64,000 nucleotides of DNA, from assembly GCA_022796795.1 (NCBI GenBank), contig JAAWJI010000001.1, positions 62,001-126,000 of the forward strand, in the 5' to 3' direction. This stretch comes from Lachnospiraceae bacterium (GTDB lineage Bacteria > Bacillota > Clostridia > Lachnospirales > Lachnospiraceae). The notes beneath the pieces were generated by a model that saw only the letters and a program-made list of their open reading frames with translations, ran no database searches and was not told where the DNA came from. A program made the position numbers and the translations under genes. Shown in pieces: positions 52,542 through 61,036 of the stretch. Each line of letters opens with the position of its first letter. The first letter of the stretch is position 1.

Positions 52542-53562
52542 GACAGAAGAAGAAGTAGACCTGGATACCAGCAGCAAGGCGGCTCTTGTGGTGGTATCTC
52601 TGGGAGCTGACAGGGCTTCTCAGATCTATAAATATTTGAATGAGCAGGACATCGAGGACCTTACCTATGAGGTTGCTAAGCTTGGCAAAATCAGCAACAG
52701 CCAGGTAGAGACAACTCTGGACGAGTTCTATAAGCTCTGCCTGACACATAAGATGATGACGGACGGTGGCCTGGATTATGCCAGAAACGTGTTGGAAAAG
52801 GCATTTGGAGAGTCAACGGCGCGGAACCTGCTGGAAAAGGTTTCCAAGACCTTGCAGTCCAAGCCCTTTAACTTCTTTATGAAGGGGGATCCCCAGGCTC
52901 TCTTATCCATTCTGCAAAACGAGCGTCCTCAGGTTATTGCCCTGATTATGGCTTATATGGAGCCGGAGCAGGCGGCAAAGATTCTGGAACAGCTGACAGA
53001 TGAGAAGCGCATTGCTGTTATCGAGGGCATGGCAAGCATGGACCGGGTTTCCCCGGAGGCCATTGCTATTGTGGAAGAGGAGATGAAGCGGAAGTTTGCC
53101 ACCATCATCACCAGCGAGGACAACATGAGCCTGGGCGGTATCGATTTTGTTGCCGACATGATGAACAATATCGACCGCAGTACGGAGCGAAAGGTATTCG
53201 ATCAGCTGACCAAATCCAACCCGGATCTGGCTCAGGACATTCGGAACAAGATGTTCGTGTTCGAGAATATTCTGGATATGGACGACAGATCCGTACAGCG
53301 CTTTGTGCGTGACTGTGATACCAAGGATGTGGTGTTTGCCCTGAAAAATGCATCCGAGGAGATGCGGTCCGTGTTCTTCAGCAATATGTCCAAACGTATG
53401 GCAGACTCTGTCAAAGCAGATTTGGAGATTACATCCAACGTAAGGTTGAAGGATGTGGAAGAGGCGCAGCAGCGTATTGTTAATATTATCCGCAAGCTGG
53501 AAGACCAGGGAGAGGTATTTATAAAGAAGGGTGGAGACGATGACGACGATATCATCCTCTAA
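52495..53562 (+). CDS. fliG: flagellar motor switch protein FliG
   Basis: FliG is the torque-generating switch protein. The 355-residue protein has the N-terminal FliF-binding domain (KAALVVVSLGADRASQIYKY), the middle domain with NERPQVIALIMAYMEPEQAA (EHPQ-type motif) and the C-terminal domain with the charged torque helix MFVFENILDMDDRSVQRFVRD. It ends in a lineage-specific GGDDDDDIIL acidic tail. AGGAGG (52483-52488) and ATG 52495 lie inside the end of fliF, so translation is coupled. Confidence 0.97.
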   Translation: MAARETKAPITEEVNKTEEEVDLDTSSKAALVVVSLGADRASQIYKYLNEQDIEDLTYEVAKLGKISNSQVETTLDEFYKLCLTHKMMTDGGLDYARNVLEKAFGESTARNLLEKVSKTLQSKPFNFFMKGDPQALLSILQNERPQVIALIMAYMEPEQAAKILEQLTDEKRIAVIEGMASMDRVSPEAIAIVEEEMKRKFATIITSEDNMSLGGIDFVADMMNNIDRSTERKVFDQLTKSNPDLAQDIRNKMFVFENILDMDDRSVQRFVRDCDTKDVVFALKNASEEMRSVFFSNMSKRMADSVKADLEITSNVRLKDVEEAQQRIVNIIRKLEDQGEVFIKKGGDDDDDIIL

Positions 53563-54424
53563 CCGGGTGATTAAGCGTTCCGGCGCGCCCGTAGCAAGTA
53601 CCATAGAACCATACCTGCCGCCTGTGGAAATGACAGCGAGCAGCCGCCGGAGAGCTCCGGAAAAGGCAGTATTTCCCCGGCTTACCAAGGAAGGCCTTCC
53701 TTTAGAAGGGAGCCTGGACCAGGGCCTTTTGGAGGATCAGGATCCCTTTCAGCAGGAGGCTGAAAGGGAGGCCCAAGCCTTAGAGAACGCTGTGGATGAG
53801 GCGGAAGAGATTCTGCAGGCAGCCCGCTTAGAAGCACAGCGGGAGGCCAAGGAAATATTGAATGATGTGCACCGTCGGGCGCAAAAAGAGTTTGAGGCCG
53901 CCAGAGAGGCAGGCTACCGCGCCGGGTATGAGGCAGGCTTCCAGGAGGGAAGAAACCGTGCAAGCGGGGAATGCCACATGGAGTTCGAGAAACGCCTGGC
54001 TGAGTTTCAACAGGATATGGAGCAGGCTATTCAGTCCGTGGAGACTGCCAAGGAGAGATGTCTGCGCAATTACCTGGATGAATTGAAGGAATGTGCCATT
54101 GCTATAGGGGAAAAGGTGATCCAGATCAGTCTCAGATCCAGCGGAGAAGTCATCAAGCAGATGATCATAGGGGCTACAGAAAAGCTTAAGAAAACTGCCT
54201 GGGTCAAGATTTATATAGATAAATGCGATTATGACATGATGATGGAAGCAGATGCGGACATCGTGGATGAGTTATCCCACCTGTCGGACAATATTAAATT
54301 TATTGTCATGGATAAGGAGGACAACGGAAACTGCATTATAGAAATGCCGGAGGAAATCGTGGATGTGAGCGTCAATGCACAAATGGAGAACATTCGGGAT
54401 ATCCTGGGTAATGTGAGAGTATAA
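53540..54424 (+). CDS. fliH: flagellar assembly protein FliH
   Basis: FliH is the stator of the flagellar export ATPase and inhibits FliI. The ~294-residue protein starts MTTISSSNRVIKRSG and has a long central coiled coil rich in Glu/Ala/Arg with GYRAGYEAGFQEGRNRA (GxxxG pattern typical of FliH). The C-terminal alpha/beta domain includes ECAIAIGEKVIQISLR. The start ATG 53540 lies within the end of fliG; GTG 53531 is possible. It ends three bases before fliI. Confidence 0.9.
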   Translation: MTTISSSNRVIKRSGAPVASTIEPYLPPVEMTASSRRRAPEKAVFPRLTKEGLPLEGSLDQGLLEDQDPFQQEAEREAQALENAVDEAEEILQAARLEAQREAKEILNDVHRRAQKEFEAAREAGYRAGYEAGFQEGRNRASGECHMEFEKRLAEFQQDMEQAIQSVETAKERCLRNYLDELKECAIAIGEKVIQISLRSSGEVIKQMIIGATEKLKKTAWVKIYIDKCDYDMMMEADADIVDELSHLSDNIKFIVMDKEDNGNCIIEMPEEIVDVSVNAQMENIRDILGNVRV

Positions 54425-54427
54425 CAT

Positions 54428-55732
54428 ATGTTTGAAAAGATACCACAGCTGATCAGCAAGGCTGAGACAGTCAGTCACATCGGAAAAATTGAAAATGTGG
54501 TGGGCATGTCCATGGAAGCCTCAGGCGGCCGCTCCAGTATCGGAGATATCGTCATGATATACAACGAGGAGCAGAACCGGCAGATGCCGGCAGAGGTGGT
54601 AGGCTTCAAGGATGGAAAGATCCAGCTGATGACTTATGAGGCCACCAGCGGAATCGCATCCGGCAGCTTCGTTCGGAATACCAGACGAAGGCTGAAGGTG
54701 CCTGTGGGGGATTTCCTGCGGGGAAGGATTATCAATGCCCTGGGAGAACCCATTGACGGCAAGGAGGATTTTCAGGCGGTTCGGTATTATACGGTGAACA
54801 GCCCCTATATCAATCCCCTGGACCGTCCGCCCATTCGGGAAAGGCTGGAGTTTGGCGTCAAAGCCATTGACGGTCTGAATACCATTGGAAAGGGCCAGAG
54901 AATTGGAATATTCGCAGGCTCCGGTGTGGGAAAGAGTACGCTCATGGGAATGATTGCCAAGAATGTGAAGGCAGACATTAACGTTATCGCCCTGGTGGGA
55001 GAGCGTGGCCGTGAGGTTTTGGAATTTATAGAAAAGGATCTGGGTGAGGAGGGCATGCGCCGCTCTGTGCTGGTAGTAGCCACCTCAGATCAGCCGGCTA
55101 TGCTGCGCATGAAATGTCCCCTGGTGGCCACCACCATAGCGGAATATTTCAAGGATCAGGGATATGATGTGCTGTTGATGATGGATTCCCTGACCCGTTA
55201 TGCCATGGCCCAGCGGGAAATCGGTCTTGCCATTGGCGAGCCTCCCATTGCCAGAGGCTATACGCCTTCTATTTATGCGGAGTTTCCCAAGCTCTTGGAG
55301 CGCAGCGGGAATTTTGATAAGGGCTCCATTACAGGAGTCTACACAGTACTGGTAGAGGGCGACGACACCAATGAGCCCATTGCAGATACAGTCCGGGGTA
55401 TTCTGGACGGCCATATTGTGCTGAGCAGGCAGTTGGCCAATGAGAATCATTTTCCGGCCATTGATATCGGGGCAAGCATTTCCCGTCTTATGGTGGAAAT
55501 TGTGTCCAAGGAGCACCATAGGATTGCCTCCCGGGTGAGGAACCTGTTGGGAATTTATCAGAAGAATTCCGACTTGATTTCTATCGGGGCATACAAGAAG
55601 GGCACCAATCCGGCCCTAGATGAAGCGGTAGAGAAAATTAATGCTATAAATTCCTTTTTAATGCAGAGTACCACAGAGAGCTTTACCTATGAGGATACCC
55701 TGCAGGTGATGAAAACCATTGCGGATAGTTGA
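54428..55732 (+). CDS. fliI: flagellum-specific ATP synthase FliI
   Basis: FliI is the export-apparatus ATPase, related to the F1 beta subunit. The 434-residue protein has Walker A GIFAGSGVGKSTLMGMIA, IALVGERGREVLEFIEK, Walker B VLLMMDSLTRYAMAQRE and the family segment GEPPIARGYTPSIYAEFP. A short divergent N-terminal domain (residues 1-90) binds FliH. ATG 54428 follows the fliH stop by three bases. All catalytic residues appear intact. Confidence 0.97.
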   Translation: MFEKIPQLISKAETVSHIGKIENVVGMSMEASGGRSSIGDIVMIYNEEQNRQMPAEVVGFKDGKIQLMTYEATSGIASGSFVRNTRRRLKVPVGDFLRGRIINALGEPIDGKEDFQAVRYYTVNSPYINPLDRPPIRERLEFGVKAIDGLNTIGKGQRIGIFAGSGVGKSTLMGMIAKNVKADINVIALVGERGREVLEFIEKDLGEEGMRRSVLVVATSDQPAMLRMKCPLVATTIAEYFKDQGYDVLLMMDSLTRYAMAQREIGLAIGEPPIARGYTPSIYAEFPKLLERSGNFDKGSITGVYTVLVEGDDTNEPIADTVRGILDGHIVLSRQLANENHFPAIDIGASISRLMVEIVSKEHHRIASRVRNLLGIYQKNSDLISIGAYKKGTNPALDEAVEKINAINSFLMQSTTESFTYEDTLQVMKTIADS

Positions 55733-55753
55733 GAGACAGCGGAGGGATAGCAC

Positions 55754-56212
55754 TTGAAAAAGTTTTCGTATAGACTGGAGACAGTGCTGGATTATAAGAC
55801 ACAGGTTCTCGACAACCTGAAGACAGAGCATGCGGTTATTATTCAGAATGTAAATAGAAAGCAGGAAGAGATCCGGGGACTCAAGCGGGAATTGTACGGC
55901 TACGAGGACGGATTTGACCAGGTGAAAGAATCTGGTTCTACCATAGAAAATTATCTGTTATTTGATATGTACATAGGACATATGGAGAAGCGCATTGACG
56001 AGGAAAAGCAGCGCTTGTACCATCTGCGGGAGCAGGAGGATGCCAAAAAGCAGGAGGTCATCGAGGCAAAGGTGGATACCTCCCGCTATGAGAAGCTGAA
56101 GGAGCGCAAGCTTCAGGAATACCAGAGGGCGGTGGCCAAGGCGGATGAGACCTTTGTGGAGGAGTTTGTTATGGGCACGAATCTCCGTATGAGACGTCAG
56201 CATCGCGGCTGA
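55754..56212 (+). CDS. fliJ: flagellar export chaperone FliJ
   Basis: FliJ is a coiled-coil protein that engages the export gate and FliI ring. The 152-residue protein is almost wholly helical with heptads, starting FSYRLETVLDYKTQVLDNLK and including RIDEEKQRLYHLREQEDA. The start is TTG 55754 with GGAGGG (55741-55746) seven bases upstream. Assignment rests on coiled-coil character, size and position directly after fliI. Confidence 0.9.
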   Translation: MKKFSYRLETVLDYKTQVLDNLKTEHAVIIQNVNRKQEEIRGLKRELYGYEDGFDQVKESGSTIENYLLFDMYIGHMEKRIDEEKQRLYHLREQEDAKKQEVIEAKVDTSRYEKLKERKLQEYQRAVAKADETFVEEFVMGTNLRMRRQHRG

Positions 56213-56283
56213 CTAAAAACTGGGTAATCGCAGTTTCCAAAAGAGACTGATGATTATATACACCCTCAAGAAGGGAAGCGCAT

Positions 56284-56388
56284 ATGTTAGTGGGTGGGTA
56301 TGTCTGCAAGCAAATGTTTGTGAGAGAAGACCCGGACATATGGAATGTGAAACCCAGGAGGGGAAGAAAAAAGAGAAAGGAGGGATAA
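56284..56388 (+). CDS. possible 34-residue basic small ORF
   Basis: ATG 56284 follows AAGGGAAG and opens a frame that stops one base before the GTG of fliK. The product has MLVGGYVCKQMFVREDPDIW and then a strongly basic end (KPRRGRKKRKEG). It fills the otherwise unusual gap between fliJ and fliK. It may be a leader peptide, a real small protein or chance; conservation would decide. Confidence 0.25.
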   Translation: MLVGGYVCKQMFVREDPDIWNVKPRRGRKKRKEG

Positions 56389-56389
56389 G

Positions 56390-57553
56390 GTGGAGAAACT
56401 TGCAAATGTGCAGATTCCGGGAAACATGCCGGCAAAGAAGAGCCAGCGTCAGAGTACGGCTGCGGAGCCAAAGGATGACTTCATCCGTCTCATGCAGCAA
56501 AAAACGGAATCCCCTGCACAGCCGGAGACAAAAAAGACCAAGGATGACAAAGAGTCTGTGAAGGTCCCGGAGGAGACAACGGAGCCGGTGGAGGAAGTGA
56601 AGCCGGAGACAGAGGAAGAGCTTACTCCCCAGGAGGAGCTGCAGCAGATGGAGCTTTTGCAGGTCCTGCTACAGCAGACAGCTGTACAAATGGCAGAGCC
56701 AGAGACAGAGCTTACAGGACAGAACATGCAGCCGGAGACAGTGGAGCCGGTATTGACAGAAGCAGTGGTGCAAGCGAAGCCGGAGGCAGTAATCCAGGAG
56801 GCGGAGTCTGTAAGGGAAGCAAAGCCTCAGACGATGCCTGCAGTCGCAGAGGAAGCAAAGGTCCAGATAGCAGCAACAGAGAATCCCGTGAAACCGGAGA
56901 CAGAGATTGTACAGCCTGAAAAGAGCAGTCGGCAGGAGCAGACAGCGCTGGACAGCGCGCCAAAGGAAACGACTGTGAAAATGCCGGAGAAGGCTCCTGT
57001 GGAAAGAGAGCAGACCTTTACGCCGGAGATGACAAGAGCCGATGCCGGGATGGCGCAACAGCCCATGGCCCAGGCGGAAAGCCCTGTACACGCGCCCAGA
57101 ACAGAGGATGTATTGCAGCATGGATACCGGCCGGAGGAGAACACGGTGCAGAGCACCATGGAGAAGCTGCCTCAGGAGCTGGGCAAGGCTTTAAGCAGAA
57201 ACGGTCTTGGAGAAAGCAATACCTTGACGGTAGAGCTGGAACCGGCCTCTCTTGGAAAGCTGACCATTCAGCTGGTGTACAACGCCGGCAGGACAGCGGT
57301 ATCCGTTATGGCGACAAACCCCAGGACACTAGAGCTGTTAAATGAAAAGGCTACAGAAATTGCGGCCATTCTCAAGGAGCGCACCGGTGAGGATACTGTG
57401 ATTTACACACAGGAGACACAGCGCCAGCCGGAGGAGGAAGCCCAGCAGCAAAACAGCGGCCAGGGCGGACAGCAGGAGAGACAGCAGCCCAGGGAAGAGA
57501 AGCAGGAGCATGCAGAGTCCTTTATGCAGCAGCTGCGGCTTGGACTGGTGTAG
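56390..57553 (+). CDS. fliK: flagellar hook-length control protein FliK
   Basis: FliK measures hook length and switches export specificity. The ~387-residue protein has a low-complexity Glu/Gln/Pro/Thr N-terminal two-thirds (ruler region). The C-terminal Flg_hook domain follows with NTLTVELEPASLGKLTIQL and VSVMATNPRTLELLNEKATE, and then a Gln/Glu tail. The start is GTG 56390 with AAAGGAGGG (56376-56384) upstream. Position before flgD and flgE supports the call. Confidence 0.92.
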   Translation: MEKLANVQIPGNMPAKKSQRQSTAAEPKDDFIRLMQQKTESPAQPETKKTKDDKESVKVPEETTEPVEEVKPETEEELTPQEELQQMELLQVLLQQTAVQMAEPETELTGQNMQPETVEPVLTEAVVQAKPEAVIQEAESVREAKPQTMPAVAEEAKVQIAATENPVKPETEIVQPEKSSRQEQTALDSAPKETTVKMPEKAPVEREQTFTPEMTRADAGMAQQPMAQAESPVHAPRTEDVLQHGYRPEENTVQSTMEKLPQELGKALSRNGLGESNTLTVELEPASLGKLTIQLVYNAGRTAVSVMATNPRTLELLNEKATEIAAILKERTGEDTVIYTQETQRQPEEEAQQQNSGQGGQQERQQPREEKQEHAESFMQQLRLGLV

Positions 57554-57582
57554 GGGAGACAGAGGAACAGGAGAGAGACAAG

Positions 57583-58326
57583 ATGGACGATATGAAGATC
57601 AGCGGAACATCGAATCCGTATCTCTACCAGAACTATTCTTCGGTAGAGGCCAACGATAAGAACACGCTGACTATGGTGGATTACTTCAAGCTTCTGGCAG
57701 CACAGCTGCAGAATCAGGATGTGACCAATCCCATGGACAACAGCCAGATGATGGCTCAGATGGTGCAGATGGGTATGATGCAGGCCATTACAGCCATGAC
57801 GGATTCCATGGAAGCTTCCACAGCTGTTACCACCCAGACCTATGCGGCCAGCCTCATCGGCCAGGAAGTGACGGTCATGGTTACAGAGGAGACCAAGTAC
57901 GAGGATGTGGAGGTACCCGTCGGCGTCAAGTACGCAAAGGTGGAGTATGTAAGCTTCGTAAATGGCACTCCGAAATTCAAGCTGGAGGGCGACAGTAAAG
58001 AGTATACCATGTCCTATCTGGTGGGTGTGGGCAGAATCCCGGATCCCTTCGCAAAGCCGGATGAAGAAGGCGACGGCTCTGATACCGATAAGGTAGAGGG
58101 CGAAGGCGAGACAGACGGCGTAGGCGATCTGCCTCCTGAAGAAGGGGATAAACCTACTGATGGAACAGACGGAGTAACGGATGGAACCCAGGAGGGAGCC
58201 GGAACAGAACAGACTCCGGTAATCCCGGAGGAGAGTCCGGAAACCCCGAAGGTGCCGGAAAGCACGGATGGAGCCCAGGAGGGTGCCGCAGCCGCAGCAG
58301 GGATCACAGAGTCAGAGCAGGCGTAG
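57583..58326 (+). CDS. flgD: flagellar hook assembly (capping) protein FlgD
   Basis: FlgD caps the growing hook. The 247-residue protein has the conserved N-terminal domain (NTLTMVDYFKLLAAQLQNQD and NPMDNSQMMAQMVQMGMMQA) and a short beta part (YAKVEYVSFVNGTPKFKLEG). The last ~90 residues are an acidic, Pro/Gly/Thr-rich tail that contains no FlgD Ig-like or tudor-like structure I recognise. The gene lies after fliK and before a TIGR02530-type gene and flgE. Confidence 0.9.
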   Translation: MDDMKISGTSNPYLYQNYSSVEANDKNTLTMVDYFKLLAAQLQNQDVTNPMDNSQMMAQMVQMGMMQAITAMTDSMEASTAVTTQTYAASLIGQEVTVMVTEETKYEDVEVPVGVKYAKVEYVSFVNGTPKFKLEGDSKEYTMSYLVGVGRIPDPFAKPDEEGDGSDTDKVEGEGETDGVGDLPPEEGDKPTDGTDGVTDGTQEGAGTEQTPVIPEESPETPKVPESTDGAQEGAAAAAGITESEQA

Positions 58327-58359
58327 AAATTTGCTTGCCGTGGCTTTTTGGAAGAAAGG

Positions 58360-58746
58360 ATGCAGATGGAGATGAATGGAGTACAACGTTTAGAACATGG
58401 GCATATTGGGGCGGGCGGCCAGACCACAGGATCAGCCGGCGCTTCTGGGGATCAGCCTGTATTTGAAGACCTGCTCCAGCAGCGTGCCAAGGAGGGCCTG
58501 AATTTTTCCAAACATGCCGCAAGACGTATGAATGAACGGGGGATTGCCGTTGACAGCCAGATGATGAACGATCTGGAGACAGCCGTGGAGGGAGCCCGGA
58601 AAAAGGGAGCCAAGGATGTGGCTGTAATCAGCGCCCAGGGCGTGTTTATTGTCAACGTACCTAACAACACGGTTGTTACTACCATGTCTCAAAGCGACAT
58701 GAAGGAGCGTGTGTTCACAAATATTGACAGCGCCGTCCTGATGTAG
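58360..58746 (+). CDS. TIGR02530-family flagellar operon protein
   Basis: The ~128-residue protein has a flexible N-terminus and the conserved core NFSKHAARRMNERGIAVDS, AVEGARKKGAKDVAVISAQG and FIVNVPNNTVVTTMSQSDM. This family regularly lies between flgD and flgE in Firmicutes but has no defined function. Start choice among ATG 58360, 58366 and 58372 is uncertain; AGGA just upstream best fits 58366. Confidence 0.85.
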   Translation: MQMEMNGVQRLEHGHIGAGGQTTGSAGASGDQPVFEDLLQQRAKEGLNFSKHAARRMNERGIAVDSQMMNDLETAVEGARKKGAKDVAVISAQGVFIVNVPNNTVVTTMSQSDMKERVFTNIDSAVLM

Positions 58747-58831
58747 CAGGACCTCGTGTGAGGATGCTAGGTCCCCCTGCCGGATTGACAGGCGGACGGA
58801 TGGATGGCATAGCAGAAAGGAAAATGAAGAG

Positions 58832-59833
58832 ATGTTAAGAGCAATGGACTCAGCGGTGTCAGGCCTTCGGGCTCACCAGAACAAGCTGGATGTAATCGGA
58901 CATAATATAGCAAACGTAAATACCTATGGTTTTAAATCCCAGAGCTATACCTTTAAGGATACCATGTATCAGACCTCAACAGCTTCCACTAACGGTACCA
59001 ATACGGCCGGTGGTGTAAATGCGGCTCAGTATGGTTATGGTGCATTGATGGGCGTGATCTCTATGGATATGACAGCCAGTACGCCTAGCTATAAGGGCGG
59101 ATTTAATGCCACGATTGATGGAGATGGATTCTTTATTACAAAAAATGCCAGGACTGGAATGACAGTTACAGGCAAGGACGACCAGGAGGCCCTGAAGGGA
59201 AATGACCTGGAATTTACCAGAGTGGGACAGTTTACCGTGGACAGCAACGGTTATATTGTAGACGGAAACGGTAATTTTGTGTACGGATTTCGTGCCGGAG
59301 AACCGGATACTCTGCAGGCGCTGCGTGTTCCTACAGATGGAAGCGTGACGGTTACTCAGGATGGTGTTGCCAGTGTTGCAGGCATAGGAGACGTTGATGA
59401 AGCTCTGCCTGCCGGTGGCCCTGCTCTTGAGGCTATCGAAATCCAGATCAATAAGATGGGTGATATCCAGGTGACAATAAAGAAAGAATATGATAGTGTG
59501 GACGATCAGGGTAATCCAGTTAAGAAAGAGGGTACCTTTACATTGACCATGGGCCAGGTTGCCATCGCCACCTTCCAGAACCAGGAAGGTTTGACCAAGA
59601 ACGGTAACGGCTACTATACAGCCAGCCCCAGCGACAATACGGGTATTTGTAGCGCGGCTATTCCTGGCGACGGTCGTGCAACCCTGATGCCCGGCTACCT
59701 GGAGGCTTCCAACGTAGATCTGGCAACGGAGTTTTCGGAAATGATCACTACGGAGCGCGGATTCCAGGCTAACTCCAAGATCATCACAGTAAGCGATGAG
59801 ATTCTGTCTGACCTCATCAATATGAAGCGTTAA
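58832..59833 (+). CDS. flgE: flagellar hook protein FlgE
   Basis: FlgE polymerises into the hook. The 333-residue protein has the N-terminal flagellar rod-hook motif LDVIGHNIANVNTYGFKSQS, the FATIDGDGFF-like segment (NATIDGDGFFITKNA) and the C-terminal SNVDLATEFSEMITTERGFQ with ANSKIITVSDEIL. The middle domain is short, so this is one of the smaller FlgE forms; FlgG is the alternative but position after flgD and before flbD favours FlgE. The stop overlaps an ATG (TAATG at 59831-59835). Confidence 0.92.
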   Translation: MLRAMDSAVSGLRAHQNKLDVIGHNIANVNTYGFKSQSYTFKDTMYQTSTASTNGTNTAGGVNAAQYGYGALMGVISMDMTASTPSYKGGFNATIDGDGFFITKNARTGMTVTGKDDQEALKGNDLEFTRVGQFTVDSNGYIVDGNGNFVYGFRAGEPDTLQALRVPTDGSVTVTQDGVASVAGIGDVDEALPAGGPALEAIEIQINKMGDIQVTIKKEYDSVDDQGNPVKKEGTFTLTMGQVAIATFQNQEGLTKNGNGYYTASPSDNTGICSAAIPGDGRATLMPGYLEASNVDLATEFSEMITTERGFQANSKIITVSDEILSDLINMKR

Positions 59834-59979
59834 TGTTCGGGCGGAGGAGGTCCAGCGCTGACCAGAAAATGATGGACAGAGTCCGCGAACGGCATATGAC
59901 GGGAATTCGGGAGGCGGGCCATCACGGCTCGGCCTCCGGGGCCCGCCCCAATCGCAGGGCGCAGAGTGGAGGAAGAAAT

Positions 59980-60180
59980 ATGATTCGAGTGACACGATTG
60001 AATGGGGAGCTTCTCTTTCTGAATATCCTTCAGATCGAGACCATGGAGAGTATACCGGAAACAAAGATTAAAATGATGAACGGAGACTATTACCTGGTGA
60101 AGGATACGGCGGAATCTGTCATGGAGCAGGTTCGGAAATTTTACCGCAGCTGTATCGTACATGAGGATGAGAATAAATAA
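59980..60180 (+). CDS. flbD: flagellar FlbD family protein
   Basis: FlbD is a small protein of unknown biochemical role found in flagellar operons. The ~66-residue product, IRVTRLNGELLFLNILQIET then PETKIKMMNGDYYLVKDTAE, matches the family in full. GGAGG precedes ATG 59980. An in-frame ATG at 59833, overlapping the flgE stop, would add 49 basic residues; a strong GC hairpin (59913-59920 with 59940-59947) lies in this stretch, so the extension is less likely but possible. Confidence 0.88.
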   Translation: MIRVTRLNGELLFLNILQIETMESIPETKIKMMNGDYYLVKDTAESVMEQVRKFYRSCIVHEDENK

Positions 60181-60217
60181 CAAATTGCCTGTATAAGGGC
60201 AAAGAGGTGATAAGACA

Positions 60218-61036
60218 ATGGATTTGACAACACTGATCGGCATGGCGCTGGGCATGGTGCTGGTAGTAATTGTAGGTATTGGCATGGATAAGCTTGGGAA
60301 CTTCTGGGACCCTAAAAGTCTTGCCATGGTATTGGGTGGAACAGTGGCAGCAGTGGTGGCCAGCTATCCCTTCCGAATTCTGGCAGATATTCCCAAGCAT
60401 CTGATGGTATTGACCCGGGGAAAGAAATTTAATATCCCCAAATTGGTGGATCAGATGGTGGATCTGGCCATGCTGGCAAGACAGAATGGTCTGCTGGCTT
60501 TGGAGGAGAAAGCAGAGGAGATCAAGGATCCCTTTTTGAAGCAGAGCGTGCTCATGATCGTGGATGCAAATGATCCGGACAAGGTTCGTTCCATGCTGGA
60601 GCAGCAGCTGGATGACATGATGGCCAGACATGATGAGGCGGCAGGCCTCTATGAGAAGGCTTCCTCCTATGCGCCGGCCTTTGGTATGGTTGGTACGCTG
60701 GTAGGTCTGATTAACATGTTGAAGGGTCTGAACCTGGACGGAGGCGGCGGAGCCAGCAGCCTGGGAGAGGATATGTCCGTGGCGTTGATCACCACCTTCT
60801 ACGGCAGCTTGTTTGCAAACCTGTTTTTCCAGCCCATCGCGAAAAAGCTTCGCGTGCGTCAGGCAGAGGAGGAGTTGTACTGCATGACTGTCATTGAGGG
60901 GATCATGGGAATTCAAGCCGGGGAGAATCCTAAATTCCTTAGGGAACATTTATTATCCTGTATGAAGCAGTCCCAGCAGAAGAAGCTTTTGCTCAAGGCT
61001 GAGGGACGTCAGCAGGGAGGCGGTGAAGAAGGCTAA
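60218..61036 (+). CDS. motA: flagellar motor stator protein MotA
   Basis: MotA forms the stator pentamer around MotB and turns FliG. The 272-residue protein has four membrane helices and the conserved cytoplasmic and channel segments WDPKSLAMVLGGTVAAVV, ASSYAPAFGMVGTLVGLI and LITTFYGSLFANLFFQPIA. It overlaps motB by one base, as usual for the pair. The ion used (proton or sodium) is not clear from these residues. Confidence 0.97.
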   Translation: MDLTTLIGMALGMVLVVIVGIGMDKLGNFWDPKSLAMVLGGTVAAVVASYPFRILADIPKHLMVLTRGKKFNIPKLVDQMVDLAMLARQNGLLALEEKAEEIKDPFLKQSVLMIVDANDPDKVRSMLEQQLDDMMARHDEAAGLYEKASSYAPAFGMVGTLVGLINMLKGLNLDGGGGASSLGEDMSVALITTFYGSLFANLFFQPIAKKLRVRQAEEELYCMTVIEGIMGIQAGENPKFLREHLLSCMKQSQQKKLLLKAEGRQQGGGEEG

